DNA of 64,000 bases from positions 186,001 to 250,000 of the forward strand of contig JHVO01000005.1 of NCBI GenBank assembly GCA_000620185.1, read 5' to 3'. Shown piece by piece: positions 19,665-28,580 of this stretch. Within the stretch, counting starts at the first letter, position 1, and each line of letters starts with the position of its first letter. A program made the translations under genes and the position numbers. The stretch is from Geodermatophilaceae bacterium URHB0062. GTDB lineage: Bacteria; Actinomycetota; Actinomycetes; Mycobacteriales; Geodermatophilaceae. The notes beneath the pieces were generated by a model that worked only from the letters and a program-made list of their open reading frames with translations, was not told the DNA's origin and made no database searches.

Positions 19665-21323
19665 ATGGGCAAGCCCGTCCTGCTCAGCGTGGACGACGAC
19701 CCGGGTGTCTCGCGTGCCGTCGCGCGCGACCTGCGCCGGCGTTACGGCGAGGAGTTCCGCGTGCTGCGGGCCGCGTCGGGGGACGAGGCGCTCGAGGCGC
19801 TGCGCGAGCTGAAGCTGCGCGGCGACCTGGTGGCGGCGCTCCTCGCCGACTACCGGATGCCCCAGATGAACGGCATCGAGTTCCTCGAGCAGGCCATGGA
19901 CCTCTTCCCGCGGGCCCGCCGCACACTGCTCACCGCCTACGCGGACACCGACGCCGCGATCCAGGCCATCAACGTCGTCGACGTCGACTTCTACCTGCTC
20001 AAGCCGTGGGATCCGCCCGAGGAGAAGCTCTATCCGGTCGTGGACGCCATGATCGCCTCGTGGCGGGAGAGCCACGACGGCGCCGTGGAGGACGTGAAGC
20101 TCGTCGGGCACCGCTGGTCCGCGCCGTCCTTCCGCGCCCGCGACTTCCTGGCGCGCAACGCCGTCCCGTACCGCTGGTACAGCGTCGAGGAGCCGGAGGG
20201 ACGGCGGTTGCTGGAGGCGGCCGGGGCGGGGCCGGACGACGTCCCCGTCGTCATCACCCCCCAGGCGGTGGTCCTGCGCGCGCCGAGCGACGCCGAACTG
20301 GCCGCGGTCGTGGGGCTCGACGTCGACCCGCGCGAGGAGTTCTACGACCTGGTCGTCGTCGGCGGTGGCCCCGCCGGGCTCGGCGCGGCGGTCTACGGCG
20401 CATCCGAGGGGCTGCGCACGGTGCTGGTGGAACGGGAGGCGACCGGCGGCCAGGCCGGCCAGAGCAGCCGGATCGAGAACTACCTCGGGTTCCCCGACGG
20501 TGTGTCCGGCGGTCAGCTGGCCGACCGTGCGCGGCGCCAGGCGGCCAAGTTCGGCGCCGAGATGCTGCTCACCCGCGACTGCGTCGCGCTGGAGTCGCAC
20601 GGCGCGAAGCGGGTGCTCCGCTTCGCGGACGGCAGCACGATCGCCGCGCACGCCGTCGTCCTCGCCACCGGCGTCTCCTACCGCAGCCTCGACGTCGCCG
20701 GTGCCGAGACGCTCACCGGCCGGGGCGTCTACTACGGCTCGGCGATGACCGAGGCCGCCGAGTGCGCCGACCAGAAGGTGTTCATCGTCGGCGGCGCGAA
20801 TTCGGCCGGGCAGGCGGCGGTGTTCTTCGCCCGGTACGCCAGCTCGGTGCACGTGCTCGTGCGCGGTCCCGCGCTGGAGGACTCGATGTCGCACTACCTC
20901 ATCGAGCAGCTCGCCGGAACTCCGAACGTCACCGTGCACACGTGCACGACCGTCGCCGAGGCGCACGGCGCCGACCACCTGGAGCAGGTGACGCTGCTGG
21001 ACACCCGCAGCGGCGAGCGCACGACGTACCCGGCCAACCACCTGTTCGTCTTCATCGGCGGCGCCCCGCGCACCTCCTGGCTCGACGGCGCGGTGGTGCG
21101 CGACGAGCGGGGCTTCATCCCCACCGGGCCGGGGCTGCTCGAGGACGGGCGCCGCCCGCCGGGCTGGACCCTGGACCGGGATCCCTACTTCCTCGAGTCG
21201 AGCCTGCCCGGGGTGTTCGTCGCCGGCGACGTGCGGGCCGACTCCGTCAAGCGGGTGGCCTCGGCGGTCGGCGAGGGCGCGATGGCAGTGACGCTCGTGC
21301 ACCGCTACCTGGGGGAGCGATGA
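19665..21323 (+). CDS. response regulator fused to thioredoxin-reductase-like flavoprotein lacking CxxC
   Basis: A 552-residue fusion. Residues 1-120 are a receiver domain with acidic pocket Asp 10-12, phosphoacceptor Asp 62 (ADYRMPQMNG), Thr 90 and Lys 113. Residues about 140-225 look like a glutaredoxin-type linker domain (ARDFLARNAVPYRWYSVEE). From about 228 onwards is a thioredoxin-reductase fold with FAD motif VVVGGGPAGLGAA and NADPH motif FIVGGANSAGQAA. The redox-active CxxC expected just before the NADPH motif is absent (YYGSAMTEAAEC), so it probably does not reduce thioredoxin. Its TGA overlaps the histidine kinase ATG (ATGA), suggesting a coupled signalling pair. Confidence 0.88.
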   Translation: MGKPVLLSVDDDPGVSRAVARDLRRRYGEEFRVLRAASGDEALEALRELKLRGDLVAALLADYRMPQMNGIEFLEQAMDLFPRARRTLLTAYADTDAAIQAINVVDVDFYLLKPWDPPEEKLYPVVDAMIASWRESHDGAVEDVKLVGHRWSAPSFRARDFLARNAVPYRWYSVEEPEGRRLLEAAGAGPDDVPVVITPQAVVLRAPSDAELAAVVGLDVDPREEFYDLVVVGGGPAGLGAAVYGASEGLRTVLVEREATGGQAGQSSRIENYLGFPDGVSGGQLADRARRQAAKFGAEMLLTRDCVALESHGAKRVLRFADGSTIAAHAVVLATGVSYRSLDVAGAETLTGRGVYYGSAMTEAAECADQKVFIVGGANSAGQAAVFFARYASSVHVLVRGPALEDSMSHYLIEQLAGTPNVTVHTCTTVAEAHGADHLEQVTLLDTRSGERTTYPANHLFVFIGGAPRTSWLDGAVVRDERGFIPTGPGLLEDGRRPPGWTLDRDPYFLESSLPGVFVAGDVRADSVKRVASAVGEGAMAVTLVHRYLGER

Positions 21324-22756
21324 CCGCCACCCCCGCCCGGCTGAGCCCCGACGAACTGCGGGAGCTCTTCCTCTTCGAGCACCTGTCCCCGGAACAGCTC
21401 GACTGGGTGTCGGCCAACGGTGACGTCGTGGGCTTCCCCGCCGGGGCGGAGGTGTCGGTGGAGGGCCGGCCGGCCGAGTGCTTCTACGTGCTGCTCTCGG
21501 GCCGCATGACCATGTCGCGGCTCATCGGCGGCACCGAGATCGAGACGGCCCGCACCTCGCAGCGGGGGGCGTATTCCGGTGCCGTGCAGTTCTACTTCGG
21601 TGACCGGCTCGAGCAGGTGTACGCGGCGACCGTCCGCGCGCTGACCGACGCGACCTTCCTCGCTCTGCCGGCGCAACCGTTCGCCGAGGTGTTCCGCCGG
21701 TGGTACCCGATGGCCGTCCACCTCCTGGAGGGTCTGTTCATCGGCCAGCGCAACCTGGCGGAGATGGTCGGGCAGCGGGAGCGGTTGCTCGCACTGGGCA
21801 AGCTGACCGCCGGACTCACCCACGAGCTGAACAATCCGGCGGCGGCCGCGGCCCGCGCGACGGCGGCCCTGCGGGACCGGTTCGCCGGCATGCGGCACAA
21901 GCTCGCCCTGCTGTCGGAGGGCCGGCTCGACGGCGAGGTGCTCCGGTCCCTCACGGAGCTCCAGGAGGAGTTCGTGTCGGGCATCAGCGAGGCGGCGGAG
22001 CTCTCGGCGCTCGAGCGGTCCGACCGGGAGGACGGCCTGGGCGAGTGGCTCGACGACCACGAGGTGACCCAGCCGTGGGAACTGGCCGGCGTGTTCGTCG
22101 CCGCGGGGCTGGGGGAGGACGACCTCGAGCGGGTGGCCCGCGCGGTCGCGCCGGCCCACCTCGAGCCCGCCCTGCGCTGGCTGGCCTACACCGTCGAGAC
22201 CGAGACCCTGCTCGCCGAGATCGCTGACAGCACCAGTCGCATCTCGCACCTGGTCGACGCCGCCAAGCAGTACTCGCAGATGGACCGGTCGCCGCACCAG
22301 CAGACCGATCTGCACACCGGGCTCGATGCCACGCTGGTCATGCTCGGCGCCAAGATCCCGCCCGGCGTGACGGTGGTGAGGGAGTACGACCGCAGCCTGC
22401 CGCCGGTGCCGGCGTACGCCGGTGAGCTCAACCAGGTCTGGACGAACCTGATCGTCAACGCGCTGGACGCCATGGGGCCGGAGGGGCGGCTCACCCTGCG
22501 TACCGGCAGCGACGGCGACTGCGCGATGGTGGAGATCGGCGACACCGGCCCGGGCATCCCCGACGAGCTGCGCCGCCGCGTGTTCGAGCCCTTCTTCACG
22601 ACCAAGCCGGTGGGCCAGGGGACCGGGCTGGGGCTGGACGTCTCGTGGCGGATCGTGGTCAAGCGGCACGGGGGCGACCTCCGCGTCACGTCGCGCCCGG
22701 GCGACACCCGGTTCTCGGTCCTGCTGCCGCTCACCGAGCCCGCGCCGGCGGCGTAA
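21320..22756 (+). CDS. soluble histidine kinase with N-terminal cyclic-nucleotide-binding-type domain
   Basis: A 478-residue kinase without membrane spans. Residues about 15-130 form a cNMP-binding/Crp-type sensor domain (FPAGAEVSVEGRPAECFYVL). The dimerisation/phosphoacceptor helix carries His 168 (LTAGLTHELNNPAAAA). An HATPase_c domain follows with N box (TNLIVNALDAM), G1 (IGDTGPGIPDE), F box (FEPFFTTKP) and G2 (GQGTGLGLDVS). Its ATG overlaps the stop of the receiver-flavoprotein gene, with GGGGGAG before it. The fused receiver domain of that flavoprotein is its obvious phosphorylation partner. The ligand may be a nucleotide or a redox cue; nothing in the sequence decides this. Confidence 0.9.
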   Translation: MTATPARLSPDELRELFLFEHLSPEQLDWVSANGDVVGFPAGAEVSVEGRPAECFYVLLSGRMTMSRLIGGTEIETARTSQRGAYSGAVQFYFGDRLEQVYAATVRALTDATFLALPAQPFAEVFRRWYPMAVHLLEGLFIGQRNLAEMVGQRERLLALGKLTAGLTHELNNPAAAAARATAALRDRFAGMRHKLALLSEGRLDGEVLRSLTELQEEFVSGISEAAELSALERSDREDGLGEWLDDHEVTQPWELAGVFVAAGLGEDDLERVARAVAPAHLEPALRWLAYTVETETLLAEIADSTSRISHLVDAAKQYSQMDRSPHQQTDLHTGLDATLVMLGAKIPPGVTVVREYDRSLPPVPAYAGELNQVWTNLIVNALDAMGPEGRLTLRTGSDGDCAMVEIGDTGPGIPDELRRRVFEPFFTTKPVGQGTGLGLDVSWRIVVKRHGGDLRVTSRPGDTRFSVLLPLTEPAPAA

Positions 22757-22785
22757 GCGGGCGCATCCGCCCGGCACCGGTGGTC

Positions 22786-23646
22786 ATGAGTGCCGGGCGG
22801 GGCACAGTGGAGGGCGTGTTCGACGTCGACTGGATGGGACTGCTCACCCGTGAGGTGCTCCGCGAGCGCACCGCCGCACTGGTCGCGGAGTCGTGCGCCT
22901 GGGCCGTCGGCATGTCCGACCAGCCGCACTTCCTTCGGTCCGGCGGCCGCGTCGTCGCCACGGGGCAGACCGTGGGGGAGCGGGCCGCCCTGGGGCTGCC
23001 GCTCAGCGGCGACGAGGACGGGCGGCTGGACCTCGCCGACGCCCGGCCGGGCACCTTCCAGGACGCGCTCAACGCCGTCGACGGCACCGGCACCGTGCAG
23101 GCCGACCGGTTCGACGCGGAGGTGCTGCACCCGTTCGTGCTCGAGACCTGCTTGGCCGCCGCCGAACGGGGCCGCCGGACCCGGCCCGCGGACTGGGCCG
23201 AGCTGGCCGACGACGTGGGCGAGGACGAGGCCGACCTCGGGAACGTCGTCTCCGCCGCCGGCTGGGAAGCGCCGCTGCGCATCGATGCGGAGCACCTCGT
23301 AATGGCCGCGCTGGGTGCCACCCCGCTGATCGAGGTCGAGGCCGAGGGGCTGCCGCTGTCGCTGGTCCGGGCTGCCGAGGCCGCCACCCGGGCCGCCGCC
23401 GTGCCGCCGTCCCCGGAGCCGGGGGACGAGGCCCTCACCGGCGCGCTGTTCCTCGCCGACGCCGCCCTCCGGAACGCCGGCCTGACCCTGCCGGTTCCCG
23501 AGCCGCAGGCCGGCCGCCTCCTGGAGGCGCTCCTGCGGGAGGGGCTCGAGGCGGCAGAGGTGCGCGCGGTGCTGGCCCACCTGCCGGTGACCGCCGCGAC
23601 GGCCGCCAAGGTGGTGGCCCTGGTGGAGGCGGCCGAGCCCGACTGA
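22786..23646 (+). CDS. hypothetical protein
   Basis: A 286-residue soluble, alpha-helical, Ala/Glu/Leu-rich protein with no signal peptide or membrane span. I recognise no family. The C-terminal 60 residues form a run of short helices (LEALLREGLEAAEVRAVLAH, then TAATAAKVVALVEA). The start is uncertain: ATG at 22786 lacks a good ribosome site, and a GTG at 22816, after GTGGAGGGC, would shorten it by 10 residues. It follows the histidine kinase by 29 bp on the same strand and may belong to that transcript. Confidence 0.72.
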   Translation: MSAGRGTVEGVFDVDWMGLLTREVLRERTAALVAESCAWAVGMSDQPHFLRSGGRVVATGQTVGERAALGLPLSGDEDGRLDLADARPGTFQDALNAVDGTGTVQADRFDAEVLHPFVLETCLAAAERGRRTRPADWAELADDVGEDEADLGNVVSAAGWEAPLRIDAEHLVMAALGATPLIEVEAEGLPLSLVRAAEAATRAAAVPPSPEPGDEALTGALFLADAALRNAGLTLPVPEPQAGRLLEALLREGLEAAEVRAVLAHLPVTAATAAKVVALVEAAEPD

Positions 23647-23761
23647 GGCTCCCAGCAGCACGTTTGGGTGGCTCCCTGCACGGGAAAATGGTTGGCTTGT
23701 GCGAAGAGTTGGCCGCCTGAGCCGCGGTGGCCGGCGCCGCGTCGACGACGAGGAGGTTCCG

Positions 23762-26206
23762 ATGGCCAGGACCGACCGGATCGCGGAGCCGTGGGGAACG
23801 CGCACGCCGTACGGGCCGGGGGAGAGCTGGCCCCGGCGGACGGACTCCTACCTCGACGGCGACCTCACCGAGGACGACGTCGACCGCTGGGTGCAGTCGG
23901 CCTCGATCCTGCACTCCAACGGCGACGGCATCGACATCGCGGTGAAGGACGGCCGCATCGTCGGCGTCCGCGGCCGGGCCGAGGACCGGGTGAACCACGG
24001 CCGCCTGGACCCCAAGGACCTGTTCGGGTGGCAGGCCAACAACTCGCCGGACCGGCTGACCCGGCCGCTGATCCGGCGCGACGGGGAACTGGTCGAGACC
24101 GACTGGGACACCGCGATGGACGCCGTGGTCGGCCGGGTGAAGGAGCTGCTCGAGGAGCAGGGTCCCAGTGCGATCGGCTTCTACACGACCGGTCAGCTGT
24201 TCATCGAGGACTACTACACGCTCGGCCTCGTCGCTCATGGTGGCATCGGCACCAACCACGTCGACGGCAACACCCGCCTGTGCACCGCCACCGCCGCCGC
24301 CGCGCTCAAGGAGTCCTTCGCCTGCGACGGTCAGCCCGGCTCCTACACCGACGTCGACCATGCCGACGTCATCGCGCTGTACGGGCACAACGTGGCCGAG
24401 ACCCAGACGGTCCTGTGGACCCGCATGCTCGACCGGCTGGCCGGACCGAACCCGCCGAAGCTCGTCGTCGTCGATCCGCGGCTCACCCCCGTAGCCAAGG
24501 CGGCGACGGTGCACCTGGCGCCCCGGCCGGGCACCAACGTCATGCTGATGAACGCGCTGCTGCACGAGATCCTGCGCAACGGCTGGTACGACGAGGCCTA
24601 CGTCGAGGCGCACGCCGTCGGCTTCGACGAGCTCCAGAAGCAGATGGAGAAGTATCCGCCCGAGGTCGCCGCCGAGGTCTGCGACGTGCCGGCCGAGCAG
24701 ATCCGTGAGGCCGCGCGCCTGATCGGCACGGCCGAGCGGCTGCTGTCGACGGTGCTGCAGGGCTTCTACCAGTCGCACCAGGCCACCGCGGCCGCCGTGT
24801 GCGTCAACAACATCCACATCATCCGGGGCATGCTCGGCAAGCCCGGGTGCGGGCTGCTGCAGATGAACGGGCAGCCCACCGCCGAGAACACCCGCGAGTG
24901 CGGTGCCGACGGCGACCTGCCCGCTTTCCGCAACTGGGACAACGACGACCACGTGGCCGACCTCGCCCGGGTCTGGAACGTCGAGCAGATCCGGATCCCG
25001 CACTACGCGCCACCGACGCACGCGATGCAGATGTTCCGCTACGCGGAGGAGGGCTCGATCCGGTTCCTCTGGATCATCGGCACCAACCCGCTGGTGTCGC
25101 TGCCGGAGCTGGAGCGGATCCGCTCGATCCTCGGCCAGGAGCGGCTGTTCGTCGTCGTCCAGGACATCTTCCCGACCGAGACGACGCAGTTCGCCGACGT
25201 CGTCCTGCCGGCCGCCACGTGGGGCGAGAAGACCGGGACGTTCACCAACGCCGACCGCACCGTGCACCTGTCGGAGAAGGCCGTGGAGCCGCCGGGTGAG
25301 GCGAAGGCCGACATGGACGTCTTCATCGACTTCGCCCACCGGCTCGGGCTGAAGGACAAGGTCGGCGAACCGCTGGTCAAGTGGTCGGACCCCGAGGGGG
25401 CATTCGAGGGCTGGAAGGAGTGCAGCCGCGGCCGCCCCTGCGACTACAGCGGCCTCAGCTACGACAAGCTGCGCGGCAGCGGCGGCATCCAGTGGCCGTG
25501 CAACGACGAGCACCCGGACGGCACCGAGCGGCTCTACACCGACGGCGCCTTCTTCGCCGATCCCGGTTACTGCGAGGAGTACGGCCGCGACATGGTCACC
25601 GGGGCGCCGGTCTCGGAGACCGAGTACAAGGCGCTCAACCCCGAAGGCAAGGCGGTGCTCAAGGCGGCCGAATACCTCCCGCCCCACGAACTGCCCGGCG
25701 AGGAGTACCCGTTCCAGCTGATCACCGGGCGCACCCTCTACCACTTCCACACCCGCACCAAGACCGGCCGGGCGCCGCAGCTGCAGGCGGCGGCGCGGGA
25801 GGTCTGGGTGGAGATGTCGGCCGGAGACGCCGCCGACCGCGGCCTCGGCGAGGGCGACCTGCTGGAGATCACCACGCCCCGGGGCCGTGTGGAGGCGCGC
25901 CTCCGGGTGAGCGGGATCCGTCCGGGAGTGGTCTTCCTGCCGTTCCACTACGGCTACTGGGACACCGACGGGGCCGATGGGCGGGGACGGGCGGCCAACG
26001 AGCTGACCGTGACCGACTGGGACCCGGTGTCCAAGCAGCCGATCTTCAAGACGGCGGCCGCGGCGGTCCGGCGGATCGCCTCGTCCGACGGCACCCCGTC
26101 CGCGGCGCCCACCACCACGGCGTCGGCTCCGGTGGCCGGATCGTCGCCGCCGACGACCGGGGGGAGCGCCGCGGAGGCCGTCGAACTGGTGGGAGGCCAG
26201 GCATGA
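23762..26206 (+). CDS. NapA/NasA-like molybdopterin oxidoreductase lacking the Fe-S cysteines
   Basis: An 814-residue Mo/W-bis-pterin enzyme of the DMSO-reductase superfamily, closest in motif order to nitrate reductases. The likely metal ligand is Cys 174 (NTRLCTATAA). The GMLGKPGCGLLQMNGQP segment, FPTETTQFADVVLPAATWGE and the C-terminal ELTVTDWDPVSKQP are all typical. The N-terminal 4Fe-4S ligands are missing: the four expected Cys align with Ser 48, His 51, Asp 55 and Asp 83. There is no Tat signal, so it is cytoplasmic. The ATG follows GAGGAGG. The last 45 residues are a Pro/Ala/Ser-rich tail. Substrate unknown. Confidence 0.9.
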   Translation: MARTDRIAEPWGTRTPYGPGESWPRRTDSYLDGDLTEDDVDRWVQSASILHSNGDGIDIAVKDGRIVGVRGRAEDRVNHGRLDPKDLFGWQANNSPDRLTRPLIRRDGELVETDWDTAMDAVVGRVKELLEEQGPSAIGFYTTGQLFIEDYYTLGLVAHGGIGTNHVDGNTRLCTATAAAALKESFACDGQPGSYTDVDHADVIALYGHNVAETQTVLWTRMLDRLAGPNPPKLVVVDPRLTPVAKAATVHLAPRPGTNVMLMNALLHEILRNGWYDEAYVEAHAVGFDELQKQMEKYPPEVAAEVCDVPAEQIREAARLIGTAERLLSTVLQGFYQSHQATAAAVCVNNIHIIRGMLGKPGCGLLQMNGQPTAENTRECGADGDLPAFRNWDNDDHVADLARVWNVEQIRIPHYAPPTHAMQMFRYAEEGSIRFLWIIGTNPLVSLPELERIRSILGQERLFVVVQDIFPTETTQFADVVLPAATWGEKTGTFTNADRTVHLSEKAVEPPGEAKADMDVFIDFAHRLGLKDKVGEPLVKWSDPEGAFEGWKECSRGRPCDYSGLSYDKLRGSGGIQWPCNDEHPDGTERLYTDGAFFADPGYCEEYGRDMVTGAPVSETEYKALNPEGKAVLKAAEYLPPHELPGEEYPFQLITGRTLYHFHTRTKTGRAPQLQAAAREVWVEMSAGDAADRGLGEGDLLEITTPRGRVEARLRVSGIRPGVVFLPFHYGYWDTDGADGRGRAANELTVTDWDPVSKQPIFKTAAAAVRRIASSDGTPSAAPTTTASAPVAGSSPPTTGGSAAEAVELVGGQA

Positions 26207-26685
26207 AGCTCGACATGGCGATCGAGGAGCTGCACCGCTCGGAGAACGAGCTGTACACGGTGCTGCTGTCGATGTCGGACCGGCACAATGTCGACCACGA
26301 GGTCTTCCACGTCACGCGCGACATGGCGACCTGGTCCCAGCACCACGTCGCCGAGCTCGCCGAGGCCGGCCGGGAGTTCGGTCTCGCGCTGGACCCGGAG
26401 GCCCGGCAGGCCCAGCGGCTGCTCGAGTCGCTGCAGCAGAAGGCGTCGGAGCTGACCGGCCGGCAGTCGTCGCCCGGCATGCTCCTGCTGGCGGACCTGC
26501 GGCACCTCTACCGGGAGGCATCGGGCACGTCGCTGGACTGGGAGCTCCTGGCCCAGGGCGCCCAGGGGGCGAGGAACACGGAGCTGCTGGACCTCGCCGA
26601 GCGGTGCCACCCCCAGACGCTGCGAGTGTCGCGGTGGGCCAACGCCAAGCTCAAGGAGTCCTCCCCGCAGGTGCTGGCCTCGTGA
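26203..26685 (+). CDS. helical protein co-translated with molybdoenzyme
   Basis: A 160-residue, almost entirely alpha-helical soluble protein. Its first 50 residues carry a regular pattern of Glu and His (Glu 9, His 11, Glu 14, His 32, His 36, His 47, His 48) that could bind metal as in ferritin-like or hemerythrin-like four-helix bundles, though I cannot assign it to either. Its ATG overlaps the molybdoenzyme stop (ATGA), with GGGAGG upstream, and its own TGA overlaps the next start (GTGA). This arrangement suggests a dedicated accessory or electron-transfer partner of the molybdoenzyme. Confidence 0.82.
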   Translation: MKLDMAIEELHRSENELYTVLLSMSDRHNVDHEVFHVTRDMATWSQHHVAELAEAGREFGLALDPEARQAQRLLESLQQKASELTGRQSSPGMLLLADLRHLYREASGTSLDWELLAQGAQGARNTELLDLAERCHPQTLRVSRWANAKLKESSPQVLAS

Positions 26686-27353
26686 CGAACCCCCGCGACG
26701 AGCCGGCCACCCGCGTGGTGCTGCGGCCACTGGCCACCCCCCTGCCGTTGGGCTTCCTGGCCCTCGCCCTGGCGACGACGGTGTTCGCGGCGCTCCAGCT
26801 CGGGTGGATCCCGCCCGAGCAGGGCCGGGTCGCTGCGCTGACGGCGATCGCCGCCACGGTGCCGCTGCAGCTGGTCTCCTCGATCATGGGATTCCTCGCG
26901 CGCGACCCGGTGGCCGCCACCGGCATGGGCGTGCTCACCGGCACGTGGGCGGTCGTGGGCCTGACGACGTACACGTCGCCGCCGGGCTCCACGAGCGCGG
27001 GGCTGGGCGTCCTGCTGGTGACCGCCGGGATCTCGATGTTCGTGCCGGCGGTCTCCGGCCTGGCCAAGCTCGTGCCCGCGTCGGTCATGGCGCTGGCCGG
27101 GGTGCGATTCATCGTGACCGGCATCTATCAGCTCCAGGCCGCACCGACGTGGAAGAGCGCCGCGGGCTGGGTGGGTCTCGCCCTCGCGGTCCTCGCGCTC
27201 TACGCAGCGCTCGCCCTGGAGCTGGAGGGATCGCACCGCCGGACCGTCCTGCCGGTCGGCCGGAGCGGCCCGGCCGCCGCGGCCGTGCGGGGCGAGGGCC
27301 CCCTGGGGACGGCGGAGCTCGCCATCGAGCCCGGGATCCGGCCGCAGCTCTGA
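26682..27353 (+). CDS. GPR1/FUN34/YaaH-type membrane protein
   Basis: A 223-residue membrane protein with six predicted spans from about residue 18 to 175 and a polar C-terminal tail. The first span (PLATPLPLGFLALALATTVF) and the L-Q-L-V-S-S-I-M-G-F-L-A-R-D segment resemble actinobacterial members of the acetate/succinate transporter family GPR1/FUN34/YaaH, though the canonical NPAPLGL motif is changed to ATPLPLG. Its GTG overlaps the preceding TGA. As the third gene of the molybdoenzyme operon it may move that enzyme's substrate or product across the membrane. Confidence 0.72.
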   Translation: MTNPRDEPATRVVLRPLATPLPLGFLALALATTVFAALQLGWIPPEQGRVAALTAIAATVPLQLVSSIMGFLARDPVAATGMGVLTGTWAVVGLTTYTSPPGSTSAGLGVLLVTAGISMFVPAVSGLAKLVPASVMALAGVRFIVTGIYQLQAAPTWKSAAGWVGLALAVLALYAALALELEGSHRRTVLPVGRSGPAAAAVRGEGPLGTAELAIEPGIRPQL

Positions 27354-27416
27354 GCCGGGCGGCCGGGACTCCGGCACATCGGGTGTCCGGTCCGGGGAGA
27401 CGGGTAACCGCGACCC

Positions 27417-27593
27417 ATGGCGAAGAACAACGATCAGGACGCCCAGCGCGCCGCGGTCCGCGAGGCGAAGCAGCAGGGCATCGCGCCCAGTGCGGCCGGG
27501 GTCACCACCGGCGCGTCCAAGCAGAGGGATCACCACCGGCACGGCGACGACCGGCACGAGAACTCCAGCGCCGCGGGCAAGAGCAAGACCTGA
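27417..27593 (+). CDS. small basic hydrophilic protein (58 aa)
   Basis: A 58-residue protein beginning MAKNNDQDAQRAAVREAK and ending in a His/Arg/Asp/Lys-rich, probably disordered tail (RDHHRHGDDRHENSS). Codon third positions follow the genomic GC bias up to a clean TGA at 27591-27593. No close ribosome site is visible (GGGGAGA lies about 17 bases upstream), so the start is not certain. Small charged proteins of this kind are common in this group of actinobacteria. I know no function. Confidence 0.6.
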   Translation: MAKNNDQDAQRAAVREAKQQGIAPSAAGVTTGASKQRDHHRHGDDRHENSSAAGKSKT

Positions 27594-27709
27594 GAGCGGG
27601 TCCTTCGGCCCTGGCCCCAGGAGCCCGCCCGCCGCCAGCCTGGCTCCCGCTGGGATCCAGCACTCCGGCCGGCGGGGGCACCGGGGCCCCTCGGACCAAG
27701 GACCCTCGA

Positions 27710-28570
27710 ATGAGCTCTCTCACCGGCACGCCCGCGGATGCCGACCGGGCGCTGAAGGCCAAGCACCGCTCGATGTGGGCGCTCGGCGACTACCCCGGCC
27801 TCGCCGACGACCTCCTGCAGGAGCTCGGCCGGACGCTGGTGCAGGCGTCCGCGGTCGCGCCCGGGGAACGGGTGCTGGACGTCGGCGCGGGCTCGGGGAA
27901 CGCCGCCATCCCGGCCGCAGAGGCGGGCGCCACGGTCGTGGCCAGCGACCTGACGCCCGAGCTGTTCGAGGTGGGACGCCGGCACGCCGCCGAGCGCGGC
28001 GTCGAGCTGCAGTGGCGGGAAGCCGACGCCGAGGCGCTGCCCTTCGCCGACGGCGAGTTCGACGTCGTGCTGTCCTCGATCGGCGTGATGTTCGCCCCGC
28101 ACCACCAGGCGGCGGCCGACGAGCTGGTCCGCGTGGCGCGGCCCGGTGGCCGGATCGGGCTGCTGAGCTGGACGCCCGAGGGGTTCATCGGGCAGCTGTT
28201 CGCGACGATGAAGCCCTTCGCGCCGCCGCCCCCACCCGGCGCGCAGCCCGCCCCGCTGTGGGGGGACGAGGACCACGTCCGCGAGCTGCTGGGGCCGCGC
28301 GTCACCGACGTCACCACGCGGCGGAAGCTGCTGACCGTCGACCACTTCGCCACACCCGAGGACTTCCGCGACTACTTCAAGGCCCGGTACGGGCCGACGA
28401 TGGCGGTGTACCGCTTCCTCTCGGACGAGCCGGAGAAGACCGCGGCGCTGGACCGCGACCTCGCCGACCTGGCGCGGCGGTACGACCTCGGCACCGACGG
28501 CACGGTCCTGGAGTGGGAGTACCTGCTGCTGACCGCGCGGCGGTCCGCGGAGGTCCCGGCTCCCCGCTGA
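27710..28570 (+). CDS. class I SAM-dependent methyltransferase
   Basis: A 286-residue soluble methyltransferase. Motif I is VLDVGAGSGNAA (residues about 55-66), followed by an acidic residue at the end of strand 2 (VVASDLTPEL) and DVVLSSIGVMFAP at the post-motif region, as in UbiE/Methyltransf_11-type enzymes. The N-terminal LKAKHRSMWALGDYPGLA segment is typical of a widespread actinobacterial subgroup whose substrates are unknown. The ribosome site before the ATG is weak (AAGGACC). It is convergent with pdxY, 10 bp apart. Confidence 0.88.
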   Translation: MSSLTGTPADADRALKAKHRSMWALGDYPGLADDLLQELGRTLVQASAVAPGERVLDVGAGSGNAAIPAAEAGATVVASDLTPELFEVGRRHAAERGVELQWREADAEALPFADGEFDVVLSSIGVMFAPHHQAAADELVRVARPGGRIGLLSWTPEGFIGQLFATMKPFAPPPPPGAQPAPLWGDEDHVRELLGPRVTDVTTRRKLLTVDHFATPEDFRDYFKARYGPTMAVYRFLSDEPEKTAALDRDLADLARRYDLGTDGTVLEWEYLLLTARRSAEVPAPR

Positions 28571-28580
28571 CCGGGCCGGT

